DNA of 64,000 nt from Bacteroidota bacterium (GTDB taxonomy: Bacteria; Bacteroidota; Bacteroidia; 2-12-FULL-35-15), in NCBI GenBank assembly GCA_016707685.1, contig JADJHE010000012.1, positions 1-64,000 of the forward strand, in the 5' to 3' direction. Under the pieces are notes generated by a model, which saw only the letters and a program-made list of their open reading frames with translations, was not told the DNA's origin and did no database searches. Positions 25,223-34,227 of the stretch are shown one piece after another (positions within the stretch are counted from its first letter, which is position 1; each line of letters begins with the position of its first letter). Both the position numbers and the translations under genes were made by a program.

Positions 25223-26607
25223 GCTTTAGCTCTCTCCAAAAGAATTTGAATAAGATTACAATATAAATTTGAATACTGCTGATTTAATTTTGTGTTCTCT
25301 GTGATAATTGCTTCTGATATTTTCTCTTCTTTTAAGACTGTATTTATGAGTGTTGTTATCATTCTCCAAATTAATACATATTCTTGCAAAACAGGATTTT
25401 GCTCTTGCGAACGAACAAATTTAATATTCCGAGTAGCTAATTGATAGGCGAAATCATAATCCTTTTTTAGGAAAAAATAAATATTCTCCAACACTCTTAA
25501 TTGTACGTCAAAAGGCAAATAGAAGGTTTTTTCATTAATTACTTTAGCAATGTTTAAGTATTTCTGAGCCGATTTTAAATCACCATTACTTAAATATAAT
25601 TTTACATATGCCATTGATCCGCGTGTAGCATAAATATCTATTTTGTTTTTTATACAAGGTTCAAATACATCATCCAATAATTGCTGAGCCTTTTCAAATT
25701 GTTTTTGAATAACTAAAACAAGAATGTATTGCTCGCAATGAAAATAATAACCGTACATACTAGAATCGATGCCCTTTTCAAAAACAGAAGAATAGATAGA
25801 GCAGGCTTGCTCTACTTGATTATCACTAAGTAAAGCATCGTCATAGAGGAGCTCTAAAAACAAACCAATATTAATTGGAAAGAAGAATGCTATTTTCTCT
25901 TTTAAAGAAATTGCTTTCTTTAAATATTCAATAATTTTTTTTGTATCTTTTTCGTAATAGGTGTAATAGCTACAAATACAACGATACAAATAATACGTTG
26001 CTAAATAATGTTTTGATGCTACTAGTTTAGCTTCTTGCTTTAACAAATCATTCACGCCAAAACCAAGCGCTTTTATTGGATTTTTGCGGGCAGCAGTCCT
26101 ATTTATTTCGGAAAACAATATGTGAAACTTTACATACAATTTATCCGATTCGGTGCTATTTTTCTTTGACTTTAAATATTTTTCGCCAAAAGAATTCGTT
26201 AATTTTTTATCATAAAATTTATACGGGAAATCGATAAAAAAATGGAAACACTTCAAATAAAATTCCTCTTTGTTCGAAGTTTTATCTAACTTTTTTTCTT
26301 GCGTTAAAATCTCATGACGCAAGAGCGTAAAAAGATTTTTTTGCCTTAAAAAAACCAATAAATCCAAGCCTTCTGAAGGAACAAGCAATTGATACGACTT
26401 TCGTAATAAAACAGAATTTATTTTATAATAATGTGAATCGCTTATTTTTAATGCAGACAAAACATCATCGCTTGATGGCATTTCAATGTCTTTGTGTTTT
26501 AACACAAAATCAAAAACATTTTTTTCTTTTCCAATAAGTCGATACGAATGCAATGCAGATAATTCTGCATCACTTAGTGTTTGGACTAATGCGTGTAACT
26601 GACTCAA
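25219..26607 (-). CDS. Helical protein of unknown function
   Basis: A 462-residue cytoplasmic protein with no signal peptide. It starts MSQLHALVQTLSDAELSALHSY and is almost wholly alpha-helical, with repeated helix-turn-helix units that look like divergent TPRs (residues ~190-440, e.g. YYFHCEQYILVLVIQKQFEKAQQLLDDVF and AYVKLYLSNGDLKSAQKYLNIA). It is rich in Lys, Leu and Tyr. No family was recognised with certainty. It stands alone between the radical SAM gene (4-base convergent overlap) and the frr terminator. Confidence 0.7.
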   Translation of the reverse strand: MSQLHALVQTLSDAELSALHSYRLIGKEKNVFDFVLKHKDIEMPSSDDVLSALKISDSHYYKINSVLLRKSYQLLVPSEGLDLLVFLRQKNLFTLLRHEILTQEKKLDKTSNKEEFYLKCFHFFIDFPYKFYDKKLTNSFGEKYLKSKKNSTESDKLYVKFHILFSEINRTAARKNPIKALGFGVNDLLKQEAKLVASKHYLATYYLYRCICSYYTYYEKDTKKIIEYLKKAISLKEKIAFFFPINIGLFLELLYDDALLSDNQVEQACSIYSSVFEKGIDSSMYGYYFHCEQYILVLVIQKQFEKAQQLLDDVFEPCIKNKIDIYATRGSMAYVKLYLSNGDLKSAQKYLNIAKVINEKTFYLPFDVQLRVLENIYFFLKKDYDFAYQLATRNIKFVRSQEQNPVLQEYVLIWRMITTLINTVLKEEKISEAIITENTKLNQQYSNLYCNLIQILLERAKA

Positions 26608-26774
26608 CTGAATGATAATTAATGGTATTCAAATTTAGTAAGTTTTATTAGTTTTTCGACTTTGAAAGCAGGATAAAATAAAAGTAATTTGTAGTGTTCA
26701 AAATTCATGTAATTGAATATGAATGATTAATGTGGTAGCAGTCTTGAGTAAAATCGGGGCTGCTTTTTTAATAA

Positions 26775-26806
26775 AAAAGCCCCTTCAAAAATCTGAAGGG
26801 GCTTTT
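26775..26806 (-). terminator. Terminator downstream of frr
   Basis: aaaagccccttca and tgaaggggctttt form a perfect 13-base stem with a 6-base loop and a T-tract on the minus strand. An alternative hairpin gctttttt/aaaaaagc (26762-26780) shares one arm, so the two are mutually exclusive. Confidence 0.85.
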
Positions 26807-26824
26807 CTGTATGTTAACAAACCG

Positions 26825-27388
26825 TTAAACGGTCATAATTTCTTTTTCCTTAACCTCTAAATGTTTCTCGCATTTAGCAACATACGTATCGGTAAGTACT
26901 TGAACCTTTGCTTCTCCTTCTTTTACTTCATCTTCGGGCGTACCATCCTTTTGTAATTTTTTCAACGCTTCGTTTGCTTCTTTACGAAGTGTACGCAAAC
27001 TTACTTTTGCATTTTCAGCTTCCGATTTCGCCTTTTTTACCAAATCTTTTCTACGCTCCTCTGTTAATGCAGGAACAAGAATACGAATGATTACACCATC
27101 ATTTTGTGGATTTAAACCTAAGTTAGCAACTTGAATCGCTTTTTCGATTGGCGTTAACATTGCCTTTTCCCAAGGCTGAACAACCAATGTGCGAGCATCA
27201 GCTGTATTCACATTCGCAACTTGATTTAAAGGTGTTCTATTTCCATAATAATCTACCATAATACCTTCTAACATGGTTGGACTAGCTTTGCCAGCTCTTA
27301 CTTTAACCAACTCTACTTCTAAGTGGCTTACGGCTTTTTCCATCTGCTCTTTTGCATCATCAAGCACAAATTGTATCTCTTCGTTCAT
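26825..27388 (-). CDS. frr: Ribosome recycling factor
   Basis: A 187-residue factor that splits post-termination ribosomes with EF-G. It shows the typical long helices: VELVKVRAGKASPTMLEGIMVDYYG, the LNQVANV strand, RTLVVQPWEKAMLTPIEKAI, NDGVIIRILVPALTEERRKDLVKKA, and the C-terminal helix ending near KCEKHLEVKEKEIMTV. The length is normal. It is the last gene of the rplM-to-frr run and lies 43 bases after pyrH, followed by a strong terminator. Confidence 0.97.
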   Translation of the reverse strand: MNEEIQFVLDDAKEQMEKAVSHLEVELVKVRAGKASPTMLEGIMVDYYGNRTPLNQVANVNTADARTLVVQPWEKAMLTPIEKAIQVANLGLNPQNDGVIIRILVPALTEERRKDLVKKAKSEAENAKVSLRTLRKEANEALKKLQKDGTPEDEVKEGEAKVQVLTDTYVAKCEKHLEVKEKEIMTV

Positions 27389-27431
27389 AAGTGTATGTAT
27401 TGAATTAGTTTACAAATTTAATTTTAAAAAA

Positions 27432-28139
27432 TTATAAATCTACAAGTGTTCCAACTTTTTCGCCTTCAATTAAGCGTTTTAAATTACCAACTTTATTCAT
27501 ATCGAATACAATAATTGGTAATTTGTTTTCTTTACACAATGTAAATGCAGTCATGTCCATTACTTCTAAGCCTTTTGCATATACTTCATCAAATGTAATA
27601 ACATCGTATTTAGTAGCTGTTTTGTCTTTTTCTGGATCGGCAGTATAAATTCCATCCACACGAGTACCTTTTAAAACAACATCTGCTTCAATTTCGATAG
27701 CACGTAATGTACCAGCTGTATCGGTTGTAAAATAAGGGTTTCCTGTACCAGCACCAAAAATCACAACGCGTCCTTTTTCAAGATGACGAACGGCTTTTCT
27801 ACGAATAAAAGGCTCACAGATTTGCTCCATTTTAATTGCCGATTGTAAACGAGTTTCCATCCCAGCTTTTTCCAATGCCGATTGCAGTGCCATTGAATTG
27901 ATAACAGTAGCAAGCATTCCCATATAATCACCATGTACACGATCCATTCCACCTTCTTCGGCTTGAATACCTCTGAAAATATTTCCTCCACCAATTACAA
28001 TTGCCACTTGAACACCCATATCAGCAACTTCTTTAATTTGTTTTGCATATTGAGCAATACGTTCATTATCAATTCCAAATTGTTTGTTGCCCATTAGCGA
28101 CTCACCGCTTAGCTTAAGGAGGATACGTTTATATTTCAT
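27432..28139 (-). CDS. pyrH: UMP kinase
   Basis: A 235-residue bacterial UMP kinase (amino-acid-kinase fold, hexameric) that makes UDP for pyrimidine nucleotides. KRILLKLSGESLMG is the N-terminal phosphate-binding strand; VAIVIGGGNIFRG and GTGNPYFTTDTAGTLRAIEIEADVVLKGTRVDGIYTADPEKD line the active site, and PIIVFDMNKVGNLKRLIEGE closes the protein. The ATG at 28139 (MKYKRILLK) is the usual family start; another in-frame ATG at 28148 adds three residues. It lies between tsf and frr in the classical order, with a terminator hairpin between it and tsf. Confidence 0.96.
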   Translation of the reverse strand: MKYKRILLKLSGESLMGNKQFGIDNERIAQYAKQIKEVADMGVQVAIVIGGGNIFRGIQAEEGGMDRVHGDYMGMLATVINSMALQSALEKAGMETRLQSAIKMEQICEPFIRRKAVRHLEKGRVVIFGAGTGNPYFTTDTAGTLRAIEIEADVVLKGTRVDGIYTADPEKDKTATKYDVITFDEVYAKGLEVMDMTAFTLCKENKLPIIVFDMNKVGNLKRLIEGEKVGTLVDL

Positions 28140-28217
28140 AGTTGTCATATTGTTCAAATTTGTAATACTACTTTCAAGCACTTGGTTTCGAAAGTATTCA
28201 ATCGAAACATAAGTCCA

Positions 28218-28249
28218 AAAAAAATCCCGATAAATATCGGGATTTTTTT
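28218..28249 (-). terminator. Hairpin terminator between tsf and pyrH
   Basis: aaaatcccgat / aaat / atcgggatttt, an 11-base stem with a T-tract on the minus strand. It probably reduces rather than stops read-through into pyrH. Confidence 0.75.
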
Positions 28250-28262
28250 AAATAATAATTGA

Positions 28263-29090
28263 TTAACCTAATGCAATACGTTTGAAACCTGTTGCAGTTA
28301 AACCTTTATCTGCATCGTTCAAGTATTGAGCAATTGTTTTTTTGTTGTCTTTGATAAACTCTTGGTTCAATAAAGTTGATTCTTTGTAGAATTTATTTAA
28401 TTTACCTAAAGCAATTTTTTCTAACATATCTTCTGGTTTACCTTCAGCACGAGCTTGTTCTTTACCAATTTCGATTTCGCGTTGTAATGTATCAGCATCA
28501 ACACCATCTTTATCCAAAGCAACTGGAGCCATTGCAGCAACTTGCATTGCAACATCTTTAGCAACATCAGCATTCACTGCATCTTTGTTGAAACCAACAA
28601 TGTTTGCTAATTTGTTTCCTGGGTGATTGTAAGCGATAACAAAAGCAGCCTCAACTGTTTCGTATTTCGACAAATCAATTTTTTCACCGATAATACCAGT
28701 TTGCTCAATTAATTTATCAGCGATCGTGATATTGTTATCGTATGCTAACGTTTTTAATTCATCAACATTTTTAGGATTTTTTGCAACAGCAACTTCAAGG
28801 ATGTTGTTTACAAATTTTCCGAAATCTTCATTTTTAGCAACGAAATCTGTTTCGCAGTTAACAACTAATACAACACCACGTTTGTTATCAGCAGTAGTTT
28901 TTGCAACAACCAAACCTTCTTTTGCATCACGGTCGCTACGGTTCGCAGCAACTTTTTGTCCTTTTTTACGCAATTCATCAATTGCTTTTTCAAAATCTCC
29001 GTTAGCTTCAGTTAACGCTTTTTTGCAGTCCATCATACCTGCACCTGTCATTTGACGTAATTTATTTACATCTGCTGCTGTTATTGCCAT
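28263..29090 (-). CDS. tsf: Translation elongation factor Ts
   Basis: A 275-residue nucleotide-exchange factor for EF-Tu. It has the N-terminal UBA-like helices with the family motif LRQMTGAGMMDCKKALTEANGD, the core ANRSDRDAKEGLVVAKT and VNCETDFVAKNEDF, and the second subdomain HPGNKLANIVGFN. The ATG at 29090 (MAITAADVNKLRQ) is the standard start; upstream in-frame starts fall in the intergenic hairpin region. It lies 114 bases after rpsB with a terminator in between. Confidence 0.97.
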   Translation of the reverse strand: MAITAADVNKLRQMTGAGMMDCKKALTEANGDFEKAIDELRKKGQKVAANRSDRDAKEGLVVAKTTADNKRGVVLVVNCETDFVAKNEDFGKFVNNILEVAVAKNPKNVDELKTLAYDNNITIADKLIEQTGIIGEKIDLSKYETVEAAFVIAYNHPGNKLANIVGFNKDAVNADVAKDVAMQVAAMAPVALDKDGVDADTLQREIEIGKEQARAEGKPEDMLEKIALGKLNKFYKESTLLNQEFIKDNKKTIAQYLNDADKGLTATGFKRIALG

Positions 29091-29112
29091 TGTAGTCATT
29101 TTTGTTTTGTTA

Positions 29113-29146
29113 TTAAAAAATGTCCCGACCAAAAGAGTCGGGACAT
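29113..29146 (-). terminator. Terminator between rpsB and tsf
   Basis: atgtcccgac / 7-base loop / gtcgggacat, a perfect 10-base GC-rich stem followed by TTTTTT on the minus strand. It probably sets the rpsB:tsf expression ratio. Confidence 0.8.
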
Positions 29147-29204
29147 CTATACAATTAATATATGTTTATTAAAGCCCGTATTGCGCTTACTTAAAAGCGT
29201 GTGC

Positions 29205-30050
29205 TTATTTTTTTCTTGGTTTTTTAACCGCTGTTTTTTTACCTACTGCAACATCACCTTCTTCAGAAGAATTGAATTTTGTTCCAGCAACTAATTTAGA
29301 AGCTTCATCACGAGAAGATACTTTTCCGCCTTCTTTTTCTTCAGCTGCAGTTTCTTTATCAACTTTACGTTCAGCTAATCCTTCTTCGATTGCTTTTGCA
29401 ATGATTCCAGTGATTAATGAAATAGAAGTTGAAGCATCATCATTTGCAGGGATTGCAAAATCAACAACATTTGGATCAGAGTTTGTATCAACGATTGCAA
29501 ATGTTGGGATGTTTAAACGTTTTGCTTCAGCAACTGCGATATGTTCTTTAGAAATATCAACGATAAATAAGGCTGCAGGTAAACGAGTTAAGTCAGCAAT
29601 ACTTCCTAATTGAGTTTCTAATTTAGCACGCTCACGAGAAATTTGTAATTTTTCTTTTTTAGAAATATTATCAAATGTTCCATCAGTAGCCATTTTATCG
29701 ATAGTCGCCATTTTCTTAACAGCTTTACGGATAGTAGCAAAGTTTGTTAACATTCCACCTGGCCAACGCTCAGTTACGTAAGGCATGTTTACTGCTTTTA
29801 CTTTTTCTGCAACGATGTCTTTCGCTTGTTTTTTTGTAGCAACAAATAAAACTTTTTTACCAGATTTAGCAATTTGTTTTAATGCTTCTGCTGCTTCATC
29901 AATTTTTACTACAGTTTTATTTAAATCAATGATATGAATACCATTTTTTTCTGTGAAAATATATGGAGCCATTGCTGGATTCCATTTTCTTTTTAAGTGA
30001 CCGAAATGAGATCCGGCTTCTAATAATTCGTTAAAATTTGTTCTTGACAT
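29205..30050 (-). CDS. rpsB: 30S ribosomal protein S2
   Basis: A 281-residue ribosomal protein, about 40 residues longer than E. coli S2 because of a C-terminal extension rich in Lys, Glu and Ser (KVSSRDEASKLVAGTKFN, ending AVKKPRKK). The core is clear: LLEAGSHFGHLKRKWNPAMAPYIF, GKKVLFVATKKQAKDIV, YVTERWPGGMLTNFATI, and PTFAIVDTNSDPNVVDFAIPANDDA. It sits between rpsI and tsf; a weak A/T palindrome separates it from rpsI. Confidence 0.97.
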   Translation of the reverse strand: MSRTNFNELLEAGSHFGHLKRKWNPAMAPYIFTEKNGIHIIDLNKTVVKIDEAAEALKQIAKSGKKVLFVATKKQAKDIVAEKVKAVNMPYVTERWPGGMLTNFATIRKAVKKMATIDKMATDGTFDNISKKEKLQISRERAKLETQLGSIADLTRLPAALFIVDISKEHIAVAEAKRLNIPTFAIVDTNSDPNVVDFAIPANDDASTSISLITGIIAKAIEEGLAERKVDKETAAEEKEGGKVSSRDEASKLVAGTKFNSSEEGDVAVGKKTAVKKPRKK

Positions 30051-30103
30051 TTGTCTTTATGTTTTAATACTTTTTTAGATAGATGATTTTCTTTAATAAG
30101 GAA

Positions 30104-30133
30104 TTGCAAATCAATTTTAAAATTGATTTGCAA
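30104..30133. repeat. Perfect 30-base A/T-rich palindrome between rpsI and rpsB
   Basis: Each 15-base arm (ttgcaaatcaatttt) is an exact inverted copy of the other with no loop. It could form a weak RNA stem in the rpsI-rpsB transcript or be a processing site; there is no GC-rich core or clear T-tract. Confidence 0.55.
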
Positions 30134-30145
30134 AACCAAATAATA

Positions 30146-30533
30146 TTAACGTTTACTAAATTGGAAACGTTTACGGGCTTTCTTCTGACCCGGTTTCTTA
30201 CGTTCAACCATTTTAGGATTACGTGTCATTAAACCTTCTGCTTTTAACAGCCGGTTTGTGATTTGCATCCATTTCTACTAATGCGCGGGCAATTGCTAAA
30301 CGTACAGCTTCTGCCTGACCTGTTACCCCGCCCCCTTTTACATTTACATTTACATCAATTTCTCCTACTGTTTTTGTAACAGCAAAAGCTTGATTTACTT
30401 TGTATTGTAAAGTGGTTGTTGTAAAGTAGCTTTTGTAATCTTTTCCATTGATTACTACGTTGCCACTTCCTTTTTGCACGTATGCACGTGCTACAGCGGT
30501 TTTTCTTCTACCAAGAGTATTTACTACTTCCAT
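30146..30533 (-). CDS. rpsI: 30S ribosomal protein S9, with an apparent frameshift
   Basis: An S9 gene that should give 128 residues. The first frame runs MEVVNTLGRRKTAVARAYV to LAIARALVEMDANHKP and then leaves the family sequence, stopping at 30219. The neighbouring frame continues with the conserved tail LLKAEGLMTRNPKMVERKK and ends QFSKR at 30146. Removing one C from the pair at 30251-30252 (ccgg read as cgg on the plus strand) restores the full protein. The C-terminal tail contacts P-site tRNA and is strongly conserved, so a sequencing or assembly error is more likely than a real mutation. It lies 5 bases after rplM, the usual pair. Confidence 0.9.
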
Positions 30534-30538
30534 CTTTA

Positions 30539-30994
30539 TTATTTAATTGAGTTTAATTTGATTTCTTTTGGTTGTTGTGCTGCATGAGGATGCTCAGAAC
30601 CTGCATAGATATAAACATTACGTCTTAAAGCATCACCCAAAATATTTTTAGGTAACATACCACTAACCGCCATGCGAATAACTTCAGTTGGTTTTGAAGC
30701 TAATAACATTTTTGGTGTAGCAAAACGTTGACCTCCTGGGTAACCAGTATGACGAACGTATTCTTTATCCGTTAATTTTTTACCTGTTAATTTTACTTTT
30801 TCAGCATTGATGATGATTACATTATCACCTGTATCAACGTGAGGAGTAAAGTTAGTTTTGTTTTTACCTCTAATAATAAAGGCAACTTTTGAAGCTAAAC
30901 GACCCAATGTTTCGTTTTCTGCATCAATTAAAACCCATCCTTTGTTTACAGTTTCCTTGCTTGCTGAAACTGTTTTGTAACTAATTGCTTCCAC
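30539..30994 (-). CDS. rplM: 50S ribosomal protein L13
   Basis: A 151-residue large-subunit protein. It starts with a short Bacteroidota-type N terminus (MEAISYKTVSASKETVNKGW) and then VLIDAENETLGRLASKVAFIIRGK, VIIINAEKVKLTGKKLTDKEY, RHTGYPGG and VSGMLPKNILGDALRRNVYIYAGSEHPHAAQQP. The length is normal. It is the first gene of the run rplM-rpsI-rpsB-tsf-pyrH-frr and is preceded by a recognisable promoter. Confidence 0.97.
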   Translation of the reverse strand: MEAISYKTVSASKETVNKGWVLIDAENETLGRLASKVAFIIRGKNKTNFTPHVDTGDNVIIINAEKVKLTGKKLTDKEYVRHTGYPGGQRFATPKMLLASKPTEVIRMAVSGMLPKNILGDALRRNVYIYAGSEHPHAAQQPKEIKLNSIK

Positions 30995-31347
30995 TGTTCT
31001 ATGTATTATTTTTTTATACTAAAATTTCCACTTTTTCTTTAAAATGGGACGCGAAGATAAGCACATTTTTATTTTCTGCAAAATAATTCACAAATAAATT
31101 GTTGAAAACTAATATCAAAGCCTAGTTTAAGCATCGTTTTCTTTTCCTACCAAAGCAAAGGAAGGCTAACACACTGACATGATATCTATCAGTTTTAGCC
31201 AAAACAATGATAACAACCTAAATACCAGCCACTTAACAAAATATTGATTATTTAGACAGATTCCAAACTAAATACATGACAAATCCATGACAATTAGGGC
31301 GGATTGGCTTTGCAAATTTGTGCTGTAATAAAAAAAGAAGCCTAATT
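30995..31347. other. Divergent intergenic region between rplM and hemA
   Basis: 353 bases without a gene. It holds the rplM promoter (31052-31082) and, nearer hemA, two direct copies of CATGACAA at 31275-31282 and 31286-31293, exactly 11 bases apart, on one face of the helix. This could be an operator for hemA; no regulator is identified. A near -7 element TGGCTTTG lies at 31305-31312. No RNA gene is seen. Confidence 0.5.
31052..31082 (-). promoter_or_regulatory. Promoter of the rplM-rpsI operon
   Basis: Minus strand TTTG (31082-31079), 19-base spacer and TATCTTCG (31059-31052), one mismatch from consensus. The leader would be about 50 bases. Confidence 0.55.
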
Positions 31348-32574
31348 GTGGAAAGATTTAAAATCATAGCATTCACGCACAAAACTACTGATATAAATGA
31401 TATCGGCAAGTTTCATATGGATGAAAGTGATTTAAAGTCACGCTTAGAATTCCTGAAAAAATCGATTGGTGCTGAGGAGCTTCTTTATTTATCTACCTGT
31501 AATCGCGTAGAGTTTATGTTATCAATCAACGAAACGATTGATACTTTTTTCCTGAAAAAATTCTTTAATGCCTTTGATACCAATTGGACAGATACTGAAA
31601 TCAATTGGTCAATTGAGAACTCACAAGTATTCGAAGGCGAAAACGCATTGCGCCATCTATTCAGCGTTGCTTCTTCCATTGATTCATTAGTTGTAGGAGA
31701 ACGCGAAATCATTACACAAGTTCGTAATGCTTATGAAAAATGTAATGAGCTTGCACTAACGGGTGATTTGATTCGCTTAGCAATCAAACGCACCATTGAA
31801 GTTGGTAAAGAAGTGTATACGCATACCAATATTGCTCGTAATCCGGTTTCTGTTGTATCATTAGCATACCGTAAACTACGTGCATTAAATGTAAAATTAG
31901 ATGCTCGTTTTTTAATTATTGGTTCTGGCGTTACAAACACAAACATGGCGCAATACTTGAAAAAACATAAGTTTGCAAACTTTACCATTTTTAATAGAAC
32001 AATTGCCAATGCTGAAAAATTAGCAGCGGAACTAAATGGTAAAGCTTATCCATTAAGTGATTTAGAAAACTATTCAGAAGGATTCGATATTATTGTTACT
32101 TGTACAGGTGCTGCTGAAAGTGTTATCACCCCAACCATCTACAAAAAATTGGTAGGTGATGATAAATCAAAGAAAGTAGTTATTGACCTAGCTATTCCGA
32201 ATGATTTAGATGCAGAAATTTTAAACAACTACGATGTAAATTTAATTGCAGTAAACAACTTACAAGAAGTTGCTAAAGAAAATTTACAAGCACGTGAAAA
32301 AGAATTAGAAGCTTGCAAAACAATTATCGATAAAAACATTGAGGAATTCAAACAAATCATCAAAGCTCGTAAAGTAGAGATAGCAATGAGCGAAGTTCCT
32401 AAAAAAGTAAAAGAAATTCGTGAGACAGCAATGAACGAAGTTTTTGCAAAAGAACTTTCTTCAATGGATGCTGAATCAAAAGAAGTATTGGATAAGATAC
32501 TTCAATACATGGAAAAAAAATACATCAGTGTTCCAATGAAAATGGCAAAAGACATTTTGACCAATCAGAAATAA
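31348..32574 (+). CDS. hemA: Glutamyl-tRNA reductase
   Basis: A 408-residue enzyme that makes glutamate-1-semialdehyde from Glu-tRNA and NADPH, the first step of C5 haem synthesis. The catalytic Cys is in LLYLSTCNRVEFML. Other signatures are ASSIDSLVVGEREIITQVR, the Rossmann segment FLIIGSGVTNTNMAQYL and VIDLAIPNDLD; the C-terminal dimerisation helices follow. The GTG at 31348 (ERFKIIAFTHKTTDIND) matches the usual Bacteroidota start better than the TTG at 31318. It is the first gene of a haem cluster (hemA, hemCD, hemB). Confidence 0.94.
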   Translation: MERFKIIAFTHKTTDINDIGKFHMDESDLKSRLEFLKKSIGAEELLYLSTCNRVEFMLSINETIDTFFLKKFFNAFDTNWTDTEINWSIENSQVFEGENALRHLFSVASSIDSLVVGEREIITQVRNAYEKCNELALTGDLIRLAIKRTIEVGKEVYTHTNIARNPVSVVSLAYRKLRALNVKLDARFLIIGSGVTNTNMAQYLKKHKFANFTIFNRTIANAEKLAAELNGKAYPLSDLENYSEGFDIIVTCTGAAESVITPTIYKKLVGDDKSKKVVIDLAIPNDLDAEILNNYDVNLIAVNNLQEVAKENLQAREKELEACKTIIDKNIEEFKQIIKARKVEIAMSEVPKKVKEIRETAMNEVFAKELSSMDAESKEVLDKILQYMEKKYISVPMKMAKDILTNQK

Positions 32575-32654
32575 CGTTCAGAATTCAAAGATTTTCCCCA
32601 TTTTCGCTGAGCAAATTTTAATCATTATATTCATCAGCATCTTCAATCATATCA

Positions 32655-34214
32655 ATGGACAGAAAAATTATTATCGGAAGTAGAGGTAGCGAATTAGCTC
32701 TTTGGCAAGCTAATCATGTATTACGTAAAGTTCAAAAACTTGGCTTAACTGCTGAAATCAAAATCATAAAAACACAAGGCGATCAAATTCAACACTTGAG
32801 TTTTGACAAATTGGAAGGAAAAGGTTTTTTTACAAAAGAAATTGAAGAAGCACTATTAAACAAAGAAATTGATTTAGCAGTTCATTCGCACAAAGACTTA
32901 CCAACCACATCACCTGAAGGATTAAAGATTGCAGCAGTATCGGAACGTGAAGATCCAGCAGAACTTATTTTAATTCGTAAAGAAAGTGCTGATAAAACAC
33001 AAAAATTTGCATTCAAACAAAATGCAATTGTAGGTACTTCTTCTGCTCGAAGAAAATCACAATTACTTGCTTTTAGAAGCGATATTAAAATTGAAGATTT
33101 AAGAGGGAATGTTCCTACACGTATTCAAAAATTACGTGATAAAAAATACGATGCCATCATGCTTGCTGCTGCAGGTGTTGAGCGTTTAAAAATTGATTTG
33201 AGCGAATTCAAAGTATTACGATTAGATCCAAAAGAATTTATTCCTGCACCTGCACAAGGTGTATTAGGACTTCAAATACGTGAAGAGGATCACGAATTGT
33301 TTCAATACATCAATAAATTAAATTCCGAAAAAGTACAAGACATTATTGGAATTGAAAGAAAGGTATTAAACTTATTTGATGGTGGTTGTCAATTACCTCT
33401 TGGTGTTTATTGCATTAAAGAAGACAATAAATTTAAAGTATGGGCATCTAAATCCGATAGCTGGGATGCAATGCCTAAACGCATCTATAAAGAATCATTT
33501 ACAGATGAAGGATTTGCCCAAAAAATTGTAGCATCTCTAAATTCAATTGCACCTAAAAAAGTTTTGATTACTCGTGATTTAGAGGCGGATTCGTTTTTCA
33601 AAAAAACATTGGAAGGAAACGGATACACCGTAAATGGTATTTCATTTATTGAAACCAAAGAAGTAAAATATACTGCGTGCCCACAAACAGATTGGGTATT
33701 TTTTGCAAGCAGCAATGCCATCGATTTTTTCTTCCAACAAAATCCTGAATTAAAATCAAAAGTAAAATTTGGAGTGATTGGAAAATCAACCGAAGCTACT
33801 TTAAAAAAGCACAATAGAAATGCCGCATTTGTTGGCAGTATAAATGATACAAAAGTAGTTGGAAAAAAATTCGCAAAAACGGTAGCTGGTGAAACTGTTC
33901 TGTTTCCACAAGCAAAAGGTGGATTAAGAACGATTCAACAACAATTCGAAGACCAAACACAACTAACTGATTTAGTTGTATATGAAACTGGTAAAAAAGA
34001 GAACACAACCATTCCAACAGCTGAAATAGTAGTATTTACAAGTCCTTCAAACGTTGATTCTTTTTTTACAAATGCAAAAATTTCTGACAAACAACAAGTA
34101 GTTGCAATTGGAAAATCAACAGAAAAAAAATTAAACGAATATAAAATTGAAAACATCATTCTGCCTGCATCATTTGATGAAGTAGGTTTAGCAGAAGCGG
34201 TTTTCGGAATATAA
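32655..34214 (+). CDS. hemC: Porphobilinogen deaminase fused to uroporphyrinogen-III synthase
   Basis: A 519-residue bifunctional protein. Residues 1-~300 are HemC, which links four porphobilinogens into hydroxymethylbilane: IIIGSRGSELALWQANHV, DLAVHSHKDLPTTSPEGL, GTSSARRKSQL, LRGNVPTRIQKL, and the dipyrromethane-cofactor Cys in FDGGCQLPLGVY. Residues ~300-519 are a HemD domain that closes and inverts the ring: PKKVLITRDLEADSF, WVFFASSNAIDFFF, VIGKSTEATL, VVFTSPSNVDSFF and VVAIGKSTEKKL. The fusion would channel unstable hydroxymethylbilane. It lies 80 bases after hemA and 13 before hemB. Confidence 0.93.
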   Translation: MDRKIIIGSRGSELALWQANHVLRKVQKLGLTAEIKIIKTQGDQIQHLSFDKLEGKGFFTKEIEEALLNKEIDLAVHSHKDLPTTSPEGLKIAAVSEREDPAELILIRKESADKTQKFAFKQNAIVGTSSARRKSQLLAFRSDIKIEDLRGNVPTRIQKLRDKKYDAIMLAAAGVERLKIDLSEFKVLRLDPKEFIPAPAQGVLGLQIREEDHELFQYINKLNSEKVQDIIGIERKVLNLFDGGCQLPLGVYCIKEDNKFKVWASKSDSWDAMPKRIYKESFTDEGFAQKIVASLNSIAPKKVLITRDLEADSFFKKTLEGNGYTVNGISFIETKEVKYTACPQTDWVFFASSNAIDFFFQQNPELKSKVKFGVIGKSTEATLKKHNRNAAFVGSINDTKVVGKKFAKTVAGETVLFPQAKGGLRTIQQQFEDQTQLTDLVVYETGKKENTTIPTAEIVVFTSPSNVDSFFTNAKISDKQQVVAIGKSTEKKLNEYKIENIILPASFDEVGLAEAVFGI

Positions 34215-34227
34215 ATATTTTACCAAA

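Noticed and set aside
26762..26806. Riboswitch-like pair of competing hairpins after frr
   Set aside because: They lie downstream of frr with no gene closely following on that strand, so attenuation makes no sense; a normal terminator with an A/T-rich alternative pairing.
30104..30133. Palindrome as a classic terminator
   Set aside because: The stem is A/T-rich with no GC core and no clear T-tract; kept only as a repeat.
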